Part shown: positions 35,650 to 47,500 of the stretch, piece after piece
Layout of the letters: the number at the start of each line of letters is the position of its first letter
How positions within the stretch are numbered: position 1 is the first letter of the stretch
Assembly: GCA_025642065.1 (NCBI GenBank)
Contig: JAODUP010001490.1
Span: 43,744 to 107,743 of the forward strand
DNA: 64,000 bases
From: Paralvinella palmiformis
Lineage: Eukaryota > Annelida > Polychaeta > Terebellida > Alvinellidae
Direction of reading: 5' to 3'
The notes under the pieces: model-generated
The model's database searches: none
Told to the model about the DNA's origin: nothing
Seen by the model: the letters and a program-made list of their open reading frames with translations, nothing else
Translations under genes and position numbers: made by a program

Positions 35650-36259
35650 GGGGGGCGGGAGGAGCAATCGTCGAAATATTAAAATAGCCCCACATGCATT
35701 TAGATATATTGCTGCGATATCTTAAAATGGGCAATGATAACATACGAATAGAATTTTGTGAAGAAAATGATGAAAATGACGATTAATTTTTACTGGGTCT
35801 ATGCTATTTCATTAATTATTATATTGGTTCGTTTATCGGTAATGAAATTTGTGATAATTGAAAATGATCATTAATAAACAATCGCTTTCATAAACTTGGG
35901 GTAGATTAAAAAACGAACCTGTTTGTTATTTACACGGATAAATTCAATTTGTTTAAGATATATTCATAAAATATAGGTTAAACAAATTAAATCGTGTTAG
36001 GCTATTGTCATAAAGTTAGCAATTATCATAATTTACTTTCTATGTTTGTAAATTATCGGATTGTTTTTATATTAAATATGATGTTGATATTCAGATCGTT
36101 TTTTGATGCCAAGAACCTTTCTCTGTGATTGTTTAATGTCTAATAAGCTCGAGTTCAAAGGGAAATCTGAAGCCAGAAGCATGAAAACTTATGGCGATTT
36201 ATTACAAATTAGGGAACAAAAGGTTAGTATGAAACCAGTATGTTATTACTCTACGAATA

Positions 36260-36261
36260 TA

Positions 36262-36294
<33 letters not shown>

Positions 36295-36381
36295 ATGTGT
36301 GTGTATATGTGTGTGTGTATGTATGTGTGTGTGTGTATGTGTGTGTGTGTGCGCGCGCGCGTGTATGTGTGTGTGTGTGTG
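36260..36381. repeat. (GT)n microsatellite, SINE-B tail
   Basis: GT run with GTAT variants and a (GC)n patch near 36352. It is the tail of the SINE-B at 36382-36517. Confidence 0.9.
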
Positions 36382-36515
36382 TTTTAGCTGTGTATGATAA
36401 GGCACAGGCACACAGAGAATCTAGAACCATGAATTCAAACTCTGGACGTTTCTTCAGGGAACTGAATCCAGAGTGGCGACTTCATACTGAGACATGTGTA
36501 ATGTCTCACTCAGTC

Positions 36516-36517
<2 letters not shown>
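36382..36517 (-). mobile_element. SINE-B, 5'-truncated copy
   Basis: Very close to 32127-32270 across GAATTCAAACTCTGGACGTT, TTCTTCAGGGAACTGAAT and ATGTGTAATGTCTCAC, but it stops at CAGTCCC, where a (TA)n run begins. 5' truncation is typical of reverse-transcribed inserts. Confidence 0.75.

Positions 36518-36584
<67 letters not shown>
36518..36584. repeat. (TA)n microsatellite
   Basis: More than 30 TA units directly at the truncated 5' edge of a SINE-B. Confidence 0.95.
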
Positions 36585-36588
<4 letters not shown>

Positions 36589-36855
36589 TCTTTTACATGA
36601 AGGAAGTATTATCACAGAATATTGATAACATGTTGATGATGATTATTAGGTTAATAACAGTTCAATAACTGTGAAAATATGGTACGTCTACTGTTGAGTA
36701 GATACTTTCTTTAAACCTTGGTGTACTCTGAATGATGGCATGAGATAATCTTAATGAAACAAATTATCCTCACAACAAAATGATCTTCATATGAACTGAT
36801 AAATAAACTTGAAATTCATAATGCATAAATAAATTTATAAAAATAATTGTCGTAT

Positions 36856-36858
<3 letters not shown>

Positions 36859-36914
<56 letters not shown>
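36859..36914. repeat. (AAT)n microsatellite
   Basis: About 18 AAT units. Confidence 0.95.
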
Positions 36915-36916
<2 letters not shown>

Positions 36917-37959
36917 TATAGTCTATGATGGACTTAGAAGGATAATATACACGGTTGCTTACCTTTTGCAAGAAACGGAGACCAATATCAGTTCTTTTAT
37001 AAAAGTAATTATTATTCTTATGTATTCCAATATCATCAGTTGGTTATGTACTTGGATGATCTGTGATAAGAAAGTTATGATTGTATTGTCAAAACTGGCC
37101 TCTCTAATCAACTGTATTTGATTATCAACCTCTTTAGTAAATTTGTCATCTAGCTCATCCTACTCTGTACCTTTCTAATACCAATATGATACAGGTTCAT
37201 AACATTCTAGAGGAATTAAAATGAGATTCAGTCTGTGATACTGCAAGTAAGTAAGTTATTATAATGTAAGGATTTAGTGATCGATTAATACAACTATCGT
37301 GCCCTTTCTAATTCATGCACTAGAAGTTTCTTCTGTGTGTTTAATATATTAGTTTGCCCTGTTGATCATATCAAGTAGGTTTACTCAAAATATTATTGGT
37401 ACTAAATCTCTATTTGTTGCACATTCAAATTGTGTTGCAAATGTTGTCAGTAATTTATATGCATACATGTATATATTGGTACACATTTTAAAATAACTAT
37501 ATCACATTGTTAACATTATATTTACATGATGTTGATGTCTAACATAACATTTTCAGTGTGAAGAAATGCATTTATGCAATAATCAATATGCTCAGCCTAT
37601 AATTATATTAATTTTCAAGATGATCCACATGCTCAAATGAAGAAATATTCCATTATGTAATGACAACAATAAAAATATGGTAGTACATAATGTTTTCGAG
37701 CAAAATTAATTAACATGAATAGGTAACACCTAGGAAACTAGCACCCACAAATAACTATATCTCTTGGACGGCGCATCATACTAGCCTACAGCCAGGGATG
37801 GGTGGATACATTTCCAAAATGGCTTTGCAACCCGTTTTCCGAAAATAAATGCGCACACAATTTGTATGGTCTGAATACAAATGAATATGGGAAATATTTC
37901 CGTGCATCATCTGAATCCCCAGCAAATGCCTATGATTGCTGCTGAGCAACCTCTTTATG

Positions 37960-38435
37960 CTGTTGTTTAAAAGGTCCAGTGGTCTTGGCCACAAGCCCAT
38001 GGCGAAGATAAATTTATTATAATGATGGGCATATAGAGATGAACCTCTCGAAGCTGTTCTATACATACTACAGAATCGTGCATATCAGCAGTAAATGGCG
38101 CAGATGCCTGATGGAGATAATGCCGTTTCGTTTGGAGAATGATGTGACATGCAATGCGCTGATCAACCTCAATTCAAATACTGGGAACTAACGTACCAGC
38201 TAGAACGTATGGTGCTACAATTTAAGTTGGATTGACTGGAACTCCAAAGGCCCTTGAAAGATATCAGGTGATATACTTGAATTTGAAAGGAGCTTCCAAT
38301 CTGCCACTGATGGAGAGAAATCCCACAAACACCATGAACAGTACCCTGGTTTTCAAAACGTTGCCAATGAAGTACCCGCTCTGATGTCTGCATTTGACGA
38401 CTTCAAAAACCCATACCTGGAAGATAGCGGCTTTC
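37960..38435 (+). pseudogene. Fossil ORF of unknown mobile-element-like family
   Basis: Plus-strand frames give CADQPQFKYWELTYQLERMV (38150-38210) and, after a frame change, DGEKSHKHHEQYPGFQNVAN followed by EVPALMSAFDDFKNPYLED (38320-38420). They resemble parts of a widespread uncharacterised protein family in aquatic animals that behaves like a mobile-element gene; I recall the P-Q-F-x-YW and N-P-(F/Y) blocks but cannot name a function. The frame ends exactly where a LINE RT fragment starts (38436). Minus-strand frames in the same interval are shadows. Confidence 0.35.
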
Positions 38436-39351
38436 TAGATTCCTAGATTTTAGTAAAGCTTTTGATAATCTAAATCGCCAGATACTGTTGAAGAAATTCG
38501 ATATATGTTATTAGAGGTGTTGCAAATATATGGATAAATAGTTATTTGACCAACCGTAAAAACAAATTCATTTCTATAAATGATAATGTTTCAACAGCTA
38601 ATGTTTATTATACTATATGCAAATAATATTGCTGTTCTGTCTGATAATATGTTCCCATTATTATTTGCAGATGACACTAATCTTTTTATTGACGGGGGAA
38701 ATCTGAATATAATATTTAGATCAAACAAAAGGAATTGTCATACTAACAAAGACTTCAAACTAAATAGTCAAACTATTACTAGGGTGGAACCTACAAAGGC
38801 TTTGAGTGTCATAATTGATGAACATCTAACGTTCAGAGAACATATAAATAATGTGAAAAACAAAATGTCTTGAGGATTTGGGATAATTGCCTCTCTTGTA
38901 TGACTATATTATTAATTTACATATGCATACATAACGTACTCTATTGAAGTGTGAGGCGGAGCCCTGTCATCTTACAAAGACGTGTTAATTAAAATTCAAA
39001 AGAAAATAGGTAATGGTATCGGTATCTTTTAATGGACACACTCCACCAATTTTCAAAAACAAATGAACACCATGAAATTTGACAATATTTATAACTACTT
39101 TTTATGTATATTCATGTTTAAAGTAGCCAAACATATACAGCGTCAAATCTTTAATTCAATGTTTTAACAAAATATTAATATTAATAATTATGGAACTTGA
39201 CATGATGAGTTATAGTGTACTCCCCTAGCCAATACAAACGTGATGAAGATTTGCTGCTGTTATGTTTTGGAATAAATATACTGTATTAAAAATGTAAAAT
39301 TATACAATTAACGATATAAAACCACGTATTAAGGAGTGTTTGCTACAATGA
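38436..39351 (+). pseudogene. LINE (jockey-like) ORF2, C-terminal half
   Basis: The translation starts LDFSKAFDNLNRQILLKKFD, the RT palm block with the first catalytic aspartate. It continues GVANIWINSYLTNRKNKF, FADDTNLFIDGGN (about 38664-38700, the catalytic F-x-DD), ALSVIIDEHLTFREHINNV (38800-38860), MKFDNIYNYFLCIFMFKVA (39075-39130), and ends FWNKYTVLKM then INDIKPRIKECLLQ before a stop at 39349-39351. A segment between the SINDNVS block and FADD is missing, and there are several frame changes. It is close in type to the LINE at 29900-31542, but that LINE keeps an upstream part lost here. Confidence 0.8.
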
Positions 39352-39520
39352 ATTATCTTGCATAATATAATGACTAAAGTAGCATTACTTGCTTACCAGA
39401 ATGTGACAACATATATTTTAATGTACATCTATTAATATGATATTATGTTTTATGTTTGCTGGGTTTTTCACCTGTACAGTTCTTGAGAGGATATAAGCCA
39501 ACTGTGGCTTACTTCTTTGT

Positions 39521-39522
<2 letters not shown>

Positions 39523-39587
<65 letters not shown>
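39523..39587. repeat. (TA)n microsatellite
   Basis: More than 30 uninterrupted TA units, about 170 bp beyond the LINE stop codon. Confidence 0.95.
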
Positions 39588-39593
<6 letters not shown>

Positions 39594-39599
39594 TATTTA

Positions 39600-42197
39600 G
39601 AGGACAAAACAATCTAATATAAATCTCTTTAGCTTCAACAATATCAATATATGATAGAATATACGGATATCTAGTGTTCTTGATGAGGCCATTGAGATCA
39701 ACAATACACATCTAAATTAGGGAAGATAGGTTTATATTCTTGAACTAAAGTAAGCTAAATTTGTGACCGACGTTGTATCAGAAAGTAGTTTCTATACTAC
39801 AGAACTGACGTTTAACTTTTACCAAAAATCATTCTTCTATCTTTATTAAGAAGCGAGATCGCCTTAATCTAGTTGTCACCAGTAACGGATCTTCAAGTAA
39901 TACTAGTATCTAATAACAAATCAAATTAGTATTGTTAGTTATTAAATAATTATATTATAATTCACATGACAGGATAAATGCATACATAAATGAACATATA
40001 TTGAAAAAGAGACATAAAGAAAGATACTATGATTTAATAAAGTTACTGTGTCAAAGGAATCCGGTTCTAATGACCCTCAGGTTTGTTGATACTCTGATAA
40101 TTCGCACGTTACCTTATTATGAAGTTGGAAACCACTTTTTAAAATAAACAAAACCGATATTGTATGTCTTTTTGGGTGGCTAATGTATGTAAGTAATGGT
40201 TTAACTTCCTTCTTAATTTTAAGACTAAACCAAAAGTTGCATTTTATTAATGTTCTCCGATATCAATGTAACGTCCTATTTGTATATTCATTTCACATGT
40301 TCTACCATCTACCCTTAATATGTCTTTATTCTCAGCTTACACATCTCTCTTCCTTTATATGCATTAAGGAACGGGTTGATATTTTGTCTTGATTACTGAC
40401 TAAACAAAATAAATATCAAAGAACGTAAATGACTTCACTAGCCATCATTTACTTCTTTCATATCTATTACGACGATTACGATTGACACAAGAATAGGAAT
40501 GAGTTCTTGGACTACAAGATGCATCATATGAAGTTGCTCATTTAACTGAATTTGTATTTGTTGTATGGCTGTTTAGTAACATTTAAATCGTATCAATTAG
40601 ATAATGGACACCACATATATTAGATAATCATATCTCTCCTTGAATCATGTCTTTTATGAACCCGCGCCATTAACATTTCTTTGGTGAATTATGTCACTTT
40701 CTACTTGCAATTAATATAATTGCTTTTAAACAATAAGCAGAAATTGCATATTGCTTTCGACGGGTTGTTATCGAAAAACATCAACTAAATAGGCTGAACC
40801 TTTCTAAATCGGTGTATTGAAGACAAAATACGGAATTTATGCCATTAACTCTAGTTATAAAGTGCCACATGCTTAACACATATAACCCGATCACCGCTGC
40901 TTACATTATAAAATAGGGAAAGATCAAACGTTTCAGTATGATCAATGGCTATAAATTATTACTTTAAGGATTTGTCTAGAACAATTGAATTTTCATAGTA
41001 CTATTGAAAACACAGACATAAAACAAGTTGGGGTGATTATTGAAAGCTAATCTTTGATGGTTATTATTTTAAAATGCATATATAACTAAATTAATATAGT
41101 CACAAGGTATTAAAGTTACTATTTAAACTTTTTATATTTCCCTCAAACACTTGATAACTTACATCCGTAAGCCTCAGTTTCTGTTGTTTTAAAATTATAA
41201 ATAAACAAGTGGCAGATTGTATTACCCTGAACTGTGTCAAATAAATTAGCTTATTCTATGAGGTATTCCTAGCTTGTTAAGACGATGCTGGTTATGTTTC
41301 GAAACTTTTCATTCAGATTACATGTTTCCCCTAAACTTGGAATACTTTTAAAAACCCAACCTATTTTCTTATGATGATTAATAATTGTTTGCAAATATCA
41401 GACCTTTAAAGGAACTTAAAAAGAAGAATGATTATCTAAAAGAGTTTTCAAATGTAAATTTATACATTTTGTGGCGATATTATGACAATATCAAACAACT
41501 TTAATTTAACAGATAAATGGATAGATTTCACGTTTATCTAGCTTTTAAAGTATAGCAGTAAATAGAAGACACTATGTGAAACTAAACGAAAAAATACTGT
41601 AACCATTCCAATGATGATTTAGTCTTCCAAATAACTTTAAGACACTCAGATCAACATTTCAGTCTAAGAATGTATTGCTTTGAATCCTAATGCTATTACC
41701 GTTTGCTCTTATATTTTCACGAGAGCAATCTGCTAAACTGATCTGTCAATGTAATTGAAATTGCAAGTAATCCAAAGGACTATAGGCTGCCCATCAAGTT
41801 AATTACATTAAATTGCTTATATGTGGGGTTTAACTGTAAGAATCTTTACTATGATGCTTAAAAGATATATACCTTGGCCTTAAAATATCCTTTAAGAGCC
41901 AATATAAAACAGATTTACTATCAAATTAACTATAATCCTACCTACTGGGGTCCGATCGGACACCAAGTATTACTTCTTGTGTGTCACATTTTTACTAACT
42001 GCGATTTGATGTCATGAGTTTAGCATTGTGTTTGTCTACCATAGCTGCTTCGGATCTTGTGATATTTTCTTATACTAGCTGGGCATTATGTAGTACATAC
42101 AGTTCCTACTATAATTGCAGTGAATGCAGGTTAACAGAGGTAGACCAGCGCAAAACACGGTTGCATATGCTTTTACGATAATATTACAACCAAAGCA
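39600..42197. other. AT-rich stretch, no feature seen
   Basis: Nothing recognisable on either strand until the piggyBac fossil. Confidence 0.5.
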
Positions 42198-43094
42198 ATG
42201 CGGAAGAACATTTCAGATACTGAAAGTGATCATATCTCCGAACCAACTGACCGAATAAACATCGAATCTGCCTAACCAGCTGCTGATATCTAGGATCATT
42301 ATGAACATGACGTGCCCCCTGAAGCTGATCTAGCCAGAGGGTATGGGCGTGTCGTATGGCGTGGGGGTGAATGAGAGGTAGACGTGGACGTCTCTCGGCA
42401 GATCAATTCTTTGCATCTATTTCTCCGGCGGACGATCTGGTAAATGATGGCCTCGCCTATTTAGGTACAATCTGTTTCAACAAGCCTCCCCTGATCCAAT
42501 CAAAGGCAGCAACAAGACAGAGGTCCACAGCTCAGTGTGTGGCTTCTCAATGACCAGGTGATACAAGTGTTGTTTGTTCTAAACCAAAATAAGCAGGTTC
42601 TAGCTGTCTCCACATATAAATATTCCAGTAGAAGTTCATAATCCAGAGACTATACTACATTACTATGACACCAAGATTGAAGTGGACAACTTTGACCATC
42701 TAGCAATTGTGTTCACCGCCAGGAGAAAGATTAACCATTTGTCTGTTGTATTATTCGGTAACGGGATTGATGTTAGGGCTCTGCCTGCATTCATCATATG
42801 GCTAGTCAACCTTCCTTGGTGAAAGGCATATAAGGAAGAACGACAACATCTCTACATGCTGAAACTTGAACACAAACTGGTCAAGATCATGTGAATGAAA
42901 ATCGTTGCCATAGTAGATCCTGTGCTTAGCCGTACTTAGACTCAACGGGCAGTGGGTGTTGTCAAGAGGAAAAGATGTTGCATAAAGGTCTTCGTGAAAT
43001 TGATAAGAATACTACGCTGGCATGTCGGGCATGTAGGAAGCCTGAAAGTTGCGACCACAACACTCAACAAATTGTTTGCAAACAATGTCTATAA
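42198..43094 (+). pseudogene. piggyBac-type transposase, centre deleted
   Basis: Reading across frames from an ATG at 42198: an acidic start (MRKNISDTESDHISEP), as in piggyBac transposases. Then, after only about 50 codons, comes the downstream half: RLSADQFFASISPADDLVND with LAYLGTICFNKPP (42395-42490), corresponding to the segment with the second catalytic aspartate; LHYYDTKIEVDNFDHLAIVF and RALPAFIIWLVNLPW (42655-42820), with the third aspartate region; and a C-terminal cysteine cluster CRAC, ESCDHN, CKQC (43018-43091) before a stop. The first catalytic aspartate and a large part of the core are missing. At least three frameshifts are present. A live enzyme would cut and paste at TTAA sites; I did not identify the ends. 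Confidence 0.75.
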
Positions 43095-43099
43095 ATTCA

Positions 43100-43720
43100 A
43101 ACGTGACACAATATTCGAGTTAAAAAATCCAAAACATTTGTTTCTGCAAAACATGATGATAGACAATTAATTTATTATGATATCTCAGGTTATAGTTTGA
43201 TTAAGCGTTATGCCATTGTTTATTTCAGATACACATAGTATACCAATATTAGCTGAATATTTAATTACATTTAGATGGTGTCGACTGACAAATGACCCAC
43301 AAAGGAAAGGCACTAAATAATATTCTGCTATTTATGTGCTGTTATCAGTTGTATTATGTGGCCAATTCTTCATCTGAACAAACAAAGGTAATAAATGTTG
43401 TTGTTTTGGGGGGTCCGAAATAACCCTAGTTGGTAGGAATTAAATTAATTTATTGGTAGAATTAGAGTTAAGAATTCGGTATTACAGAGCTATCGATGTT
43501 ATTCATCTGACTAATAGCTATCACGAGACTTGTAAAGTCTTGAATAAAGGTATGCCTTAAGTACGCGGCAGGCTTTTTATCGCCATACAACACATACTCT
43601 TACATCAAGTAGCTAATTAAATCAATTTATAATGCTACACTGTTATTCTTATTTATAAAGCCTTCATTGATGCCGAATATGCGGATAACATAATTTCTCT
43701 TCGGTGATATACAGAAGTTA
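43100..43720. other. No feature seen
   Basis: May include the 3' end of the piggyBac element, but no terminal inverted repeat was found. Confidence 0.4.
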
Positions 43721-43721
43721 G

Positions 43722-43948
43722 CACGTGTGTATGTATGTGTGTATGTGTGTATGCATGTATGTATGTGTGTATGTATGTGTGTATGTATGTATGCATGTAT
43801 GCATGTATGTGCCGGTATGTACGTGTGTGTTTGTGTAAGAATGTGTGTGCGTGTGCGTGGTGTGGTGTGGTGTGGTGTGGTGTGGTGTGGTGTGGTGTGG
43901 TGGTGTGGTGTGGTGTGGTGTAGTGTGTGTGTGTGTGTGTTTGTGTGT
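43722..43948. repeat. (GTAT)n and (TGTGG)n tract
   Basis: A GTAT/GTGT tract (43722-43855) runs into about 13 TGTGG pentamers (43857-43922) and back into GT repeats. It continues into the SINE-B end that follows. Confidence 0.95.
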
Positions 43949-43985
43949 TTTATAAAGATAGTTAAGGCGCTGGCACAGGTGTTAT
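43945..43985 (-). mobile_element. SINE-B 3' end fragment
   Basis: The minus strand reads ACCTGTGCCAGCGCCTTAAC, then TATAAAACACAC, matching the last 40 bp of SINE-B; the tail is the GT tract to its left. Confidence 0.5.
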
Positions 43986-44341
43986 ACTTTCATTCAAACA
44001 ACAATTAACTCCAAACTGATTTTAAAAAAAATATTTAATTGTGAGTATAATTAATTACCGGTAAAATTAGAGAAAAATTAAAGAAAAAAACAAATTTCTA
44101 AAATAATCCAAAAGAGGATAATCTAAATATAAAAAAGAAACTATGATTAAAACAAAACCAGGCTTTGTGTCGAACACTACGGCCAAGAAAGATTAAACCT
44201 AAAATGGAGAAATAAAATATTAATACACAGTATAAATAATGCGTGAATAATATAAGCATAAATCAGACTAAATTCAAATTAATACTAATAGCAGCGATAC
44301 AACACGACTCAACCCAATAGCAACAACCGGTTTCGACCTAT

Positions 44342-45062
44342 TCAAGTCTTCATCAGGTTGCATAGAATGTCTCTTCTCCTATAATCAATATGTCCTTGGT
44401 GGTCTTTGGCCTGGTCCAACTCTTTTTTTGTTGCTTTATCCGTTTTGTGGGTTCGCACCATGGCCGGGTGGCACCCTTTAATGTTTTGTCCTATTTTCTT
44501 TTTGTGAGGCGGACATACCGTTTGGGATGTTTCTTCATCCTCTGTTGGGGAACTCTGAGCAGGTGGTCCACGCTTCAACGAAGTCAGGGTTGAATTTATC
44601 TCCGTAAGGTTGAGAGTCTTACGGGCAGCGGTTTAGGCAATTCCGGAAAATCACCTGAACAAACTAGGGTGCTCTCAACGATATCGGTCTTCCAGGGAGA
44701 GTTTCTGTCTCTAACCAGGGCCCATGTGGTCGTAGATTCTGGTGCCTGCTTCCAGGTCCATTCCGACCCAATAGAGAATGGATCTATCCCACCCAACACC
44801 GAAAACCTATTATCAAGCGTCACCGTTGCGACCTCTGCTCTTTTTCCGGTCTTACCTTTAGCTTTGCCCTTAGATTGGCTATTTCGTATATGGTATTTAA
44901 GAAGGTGGTCTAACAACACGCCAAAGTTATTCCTACCTTTCTTTCCGGCTACTCCTGTTCCCCAAAATGTGTCCGGAACTAGATGTAAAATGTCTTTAAC
45001 ACGACATGCATTTAATTCTTCCCTAATTATCGACACCTATTCCCACTTTAAACGGAGAAGTC
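44342..45062 (-). pseudogene. ORF with C-terminal NADAR-like motif
   Basis: On the minus strand a 146-codon frame (44596-45036) is preceded, across one stop, by GLLRLKWE. Read together, LRLKWE-stop-VSIIREELNACRV, then LVPDTFWGTGVAGKKGRNNF and GVLLDHLL match the end of the NADAR (YbiA-like) domain: a W-x-x-x-R-x-xV-x-xx-L helix, then FWG-G, then a GKN-x-(L/F)G-x-LL helix. NADAR proteins cleave N-glycosidic bonds of riboflavin intermediates or ADP-ribosyl adducts. The rest is lysine- and serine-rich, followed by a second frame (44342-44578). The (GT)n tract at 45067-45084 cuts off the upstream part. It may belong to a mobile element; a CGAAACCGGTTGTTGC block beyond its stop resembles LINE 3' ends. 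Function is not established. Confidence 0.45.
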
Positions 45063-45177
45063 CTGTGTGTGTGTGTGTGTGTGTTTGGCCCGTATTTCTC
45101 ATTCCGCTTTTCGATTTTATTGTCCAGCAAACCAAGTATGACTGAGCAGTAGCAGCTCCTCGTGGCCCCTTTGTCAG

Positions 45178-45439
45178 TGTGCCTCCACGGCAAACGCATC
45201 CATTTCATTGATCATTTACCGTCATGGTGAAAAATATACGTTTCCTTGGGATTGCGTTTTTCGTGTAACAACTTGCTTGATTGGTCAATGAGGCTCACAT
45301 TTTGTGCCAAAGCCCGACTCCGATCCCGAATTTCCTGTGTAACACCTGGGTTTTTCATAGTCTATTGTTATAGTATAATAAACGGTGTACATCGGTGTGC
45401 GTCTTATGTGGTATGTGTGAGCGTATGAACACTACAACA
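45178..45439 (+). repeat. Element B 5' LTR
   Basis: It begins TGTG and ends CAACA (TG...CA) and pairs with 51276-51534. The conserved core CGCATCCATTTCATTGATCA is followed by CTTGGGATTGCG and the polyadenylation signal AATAAA at 45377-45382, close to the R/U5 region. Confidence 0.85.
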
Positions 45440-46056
45440 TTCGAGTCCCCAGTGATATTATCAACGCTACCAGGCTACGCTACAATGACCATATCCTGTT
45501 ACCAGATGAGCGCGTCACTCTAACTTACTCTTTATCGCTGGATATCCGGCCACATATATCGCGTCATCACCCTAATGACACACCTATAACACAGCGTGCA
45601 TACAGCGGAGCACCAACACACCTTCCTTCGTATATATACGTATAAGTTACTTTTCCCTCGTTTGTGTTTGTTTATGTGACAGTTTAAGATGTAAGTAGTA
45701 CACTGTTTGTCAGAAGTTTACCGCAGCGTGGAACACAATTTGTGTTATTTGTGTAGACGTATATACACGGGTCATTACTTGTCCCAATGATATACCTGAG
45801 TGATTAGAAAATAATCGGCAGGTTTATGCCATTTTGATTATTACAAAATGTATCCTTCAAAATACACGTGTACCACAGTTATAAAAGATCACTGATATGT
45901 TGTGTGTTTATGAGGCTTTGTGTATTTCAAAGTTGGTTTGTTTGTCTTCTTGTAATACGGAGATGTGTTGTTGAATTTCGCATACTTATTTAAGTCGTTC
46001 GAGCTACTGTTGTCATTCTCAATTAATAATTCATATGCCAGTTGCATATACAAATC
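45440..46056 (+). other. Element B leader, unique to this copy
   Basis: Untranslated leader between the LTR and gag. No TGG-type primer site follows the LTR end directly. The leader is absent from the second gag copy at 62487, which joins a different repeat at its equivalent of 46057. Confidence 0.5.
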
Positions 46057-46218
46057 AATGCAAACATGAGCGGTAATATAATGTGGAGAGAAATAAATTT
46101 AAATAGTTCTTTATTTATTGTTTCGTCTTGGATTTTACACATCGTTGGATGTTCTTGTCTTGCATTTTGTTCAACGGTAGTCACATTGTGTCTTTGATAT
46201 CAATATCATCATCATAGA

Positions 46219-47500
46219 TGTCTCTTCTGCTCAGTTGAGTATTTCAGTCTCTGGTTTAGATACTCCAGTAGTTCCCAAAGAAGTTGAAAGATTGTTTCGT
46301 AAAGTAGGTAATGTTCACGATGTGGTCGCAGCACCTGATGCCAGTGATTCAGCGCTAGTTGTTTTTAAAGAGGTACATCAGTTCAAGAAGCATTGCTTTG
46401 GGATGGTAAGAATATGAGGGATCACGGTATCAGTGTGAGCGTCCCTATTAAAAGTTAGCGTTGTTGAATGATCTGATCGTGATCTAGGATTAGGCGATAC
46501 GTCTAAGGCAATCGAATTAGATAGTCTGAAATAATTATTCAAACAATTAGATCCCAGTAATACGATTCCATTGCTACAAGACCTCACCTAAGTAGTTCAA
46601 ACAACAACATACAAACATCAAACCCCAAAGCAACATAAAATTATAAAATATCTAAATAACCCCCATCCATATAATCCTTCCACAGAAATGGTTATCCATT
46701 CTCCTCCATGCATGGTACCTGATGATGGACATACGACTAGTGAAGTAAACTTTTTGCACTGGAAAAGTGAAGTTATAAGCTTACTTACTAAAGCTTATTC
46801 GCACTCTGTTATTTGATAGAGTATCTGACGATCTTTGCGAGGAACCGCCGTAGAAGTCTTGCACAATTTGAAGCTTCCCATTACTGTTCAAGCTGTTTTA
46901 GACAAGTTTTAAATGGTTTTTAGTATTGTGTTGTGCAATGAGGAATTATGGTCATATTATTATAACACGACTCAACGGTGAAGGGAAAGTGTAGTAGCTT
47001 GAGCTTGTCATATAGAGCCCCATTTGTCTCGACTTTGGGAACGGGATTTAGCTGTTAATGTACATGAGATGCTTCGTACTAGATTATGGCATGGCCTAAG
47101 TTGTTCAAACGTCAAAGAGGCTTTGAGACATCCTCTTAAGAGTGGCGAATCCTACAAGCATTTATTCACCTCGCCTAGGTCTTTAGAAAATTAATTCATT
47201 TTTTCCTGAGATAATTTATCTACGAAAATGGTTTGGTAATATAAAGCAGCAGTTAGTGTACAATAAACTATCAATTTGCAAAACAGTTAGATTCTTTATC
47301 TAAGCAGTTTGCTTCTATGCAGAAAAATAATTTCCCTGAACAAAATCAAGCATGGTGTAGTCATTTCAGCCAACAAAACTTCAATGTTTCTATTACCATG
47401 AGGTCACTAATTTTCGTAAAGACCGTTCCAAGTTGAAACGCAACAATGAGTTGTACAAGTCCAGAAACGAGCATTAGCTGGATTTAAGACGTCGTCTCAA
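46219..47500 (+). pseudogene. Element B gag (RRM-like N-terminus, PNMA/Arc-like capsid)
   Basis: The first recognisable frame (46235-46417) reads SISVSGLDTPVVPKEVERLF, RKVGNVHDVVAAP, ALVVFKEVHQFKKHCFG. This gives a beta-alpha-beta-beta-alpha order like the RRM-type N-terminal domain of PNMA proteins. Further on, across frame breaks, HWKSEVISLLTKAYSHSVI (46760-46815), SLRGTAVEVLHNLKLPITVQ (46840-46890, with breaks) and VLDKF with LCNEELWSYYYNTTQ follow the helix order of Arc/PNMA capsid domains. Gag would form the RNA-carrying particle. An ATG at 46219 is out of frame with the domain, and a TGA at 46816 and other lesions are shared with the second copy. The capsid call is based on pattern, not a search. 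Confidence 0.6.

Noticed and set aside
43727..44008. 93-codon Cys/Val/Trp-rich frame
   Set aside because: Produced entirely by GTAT, GTGT and TGTGG repeats.
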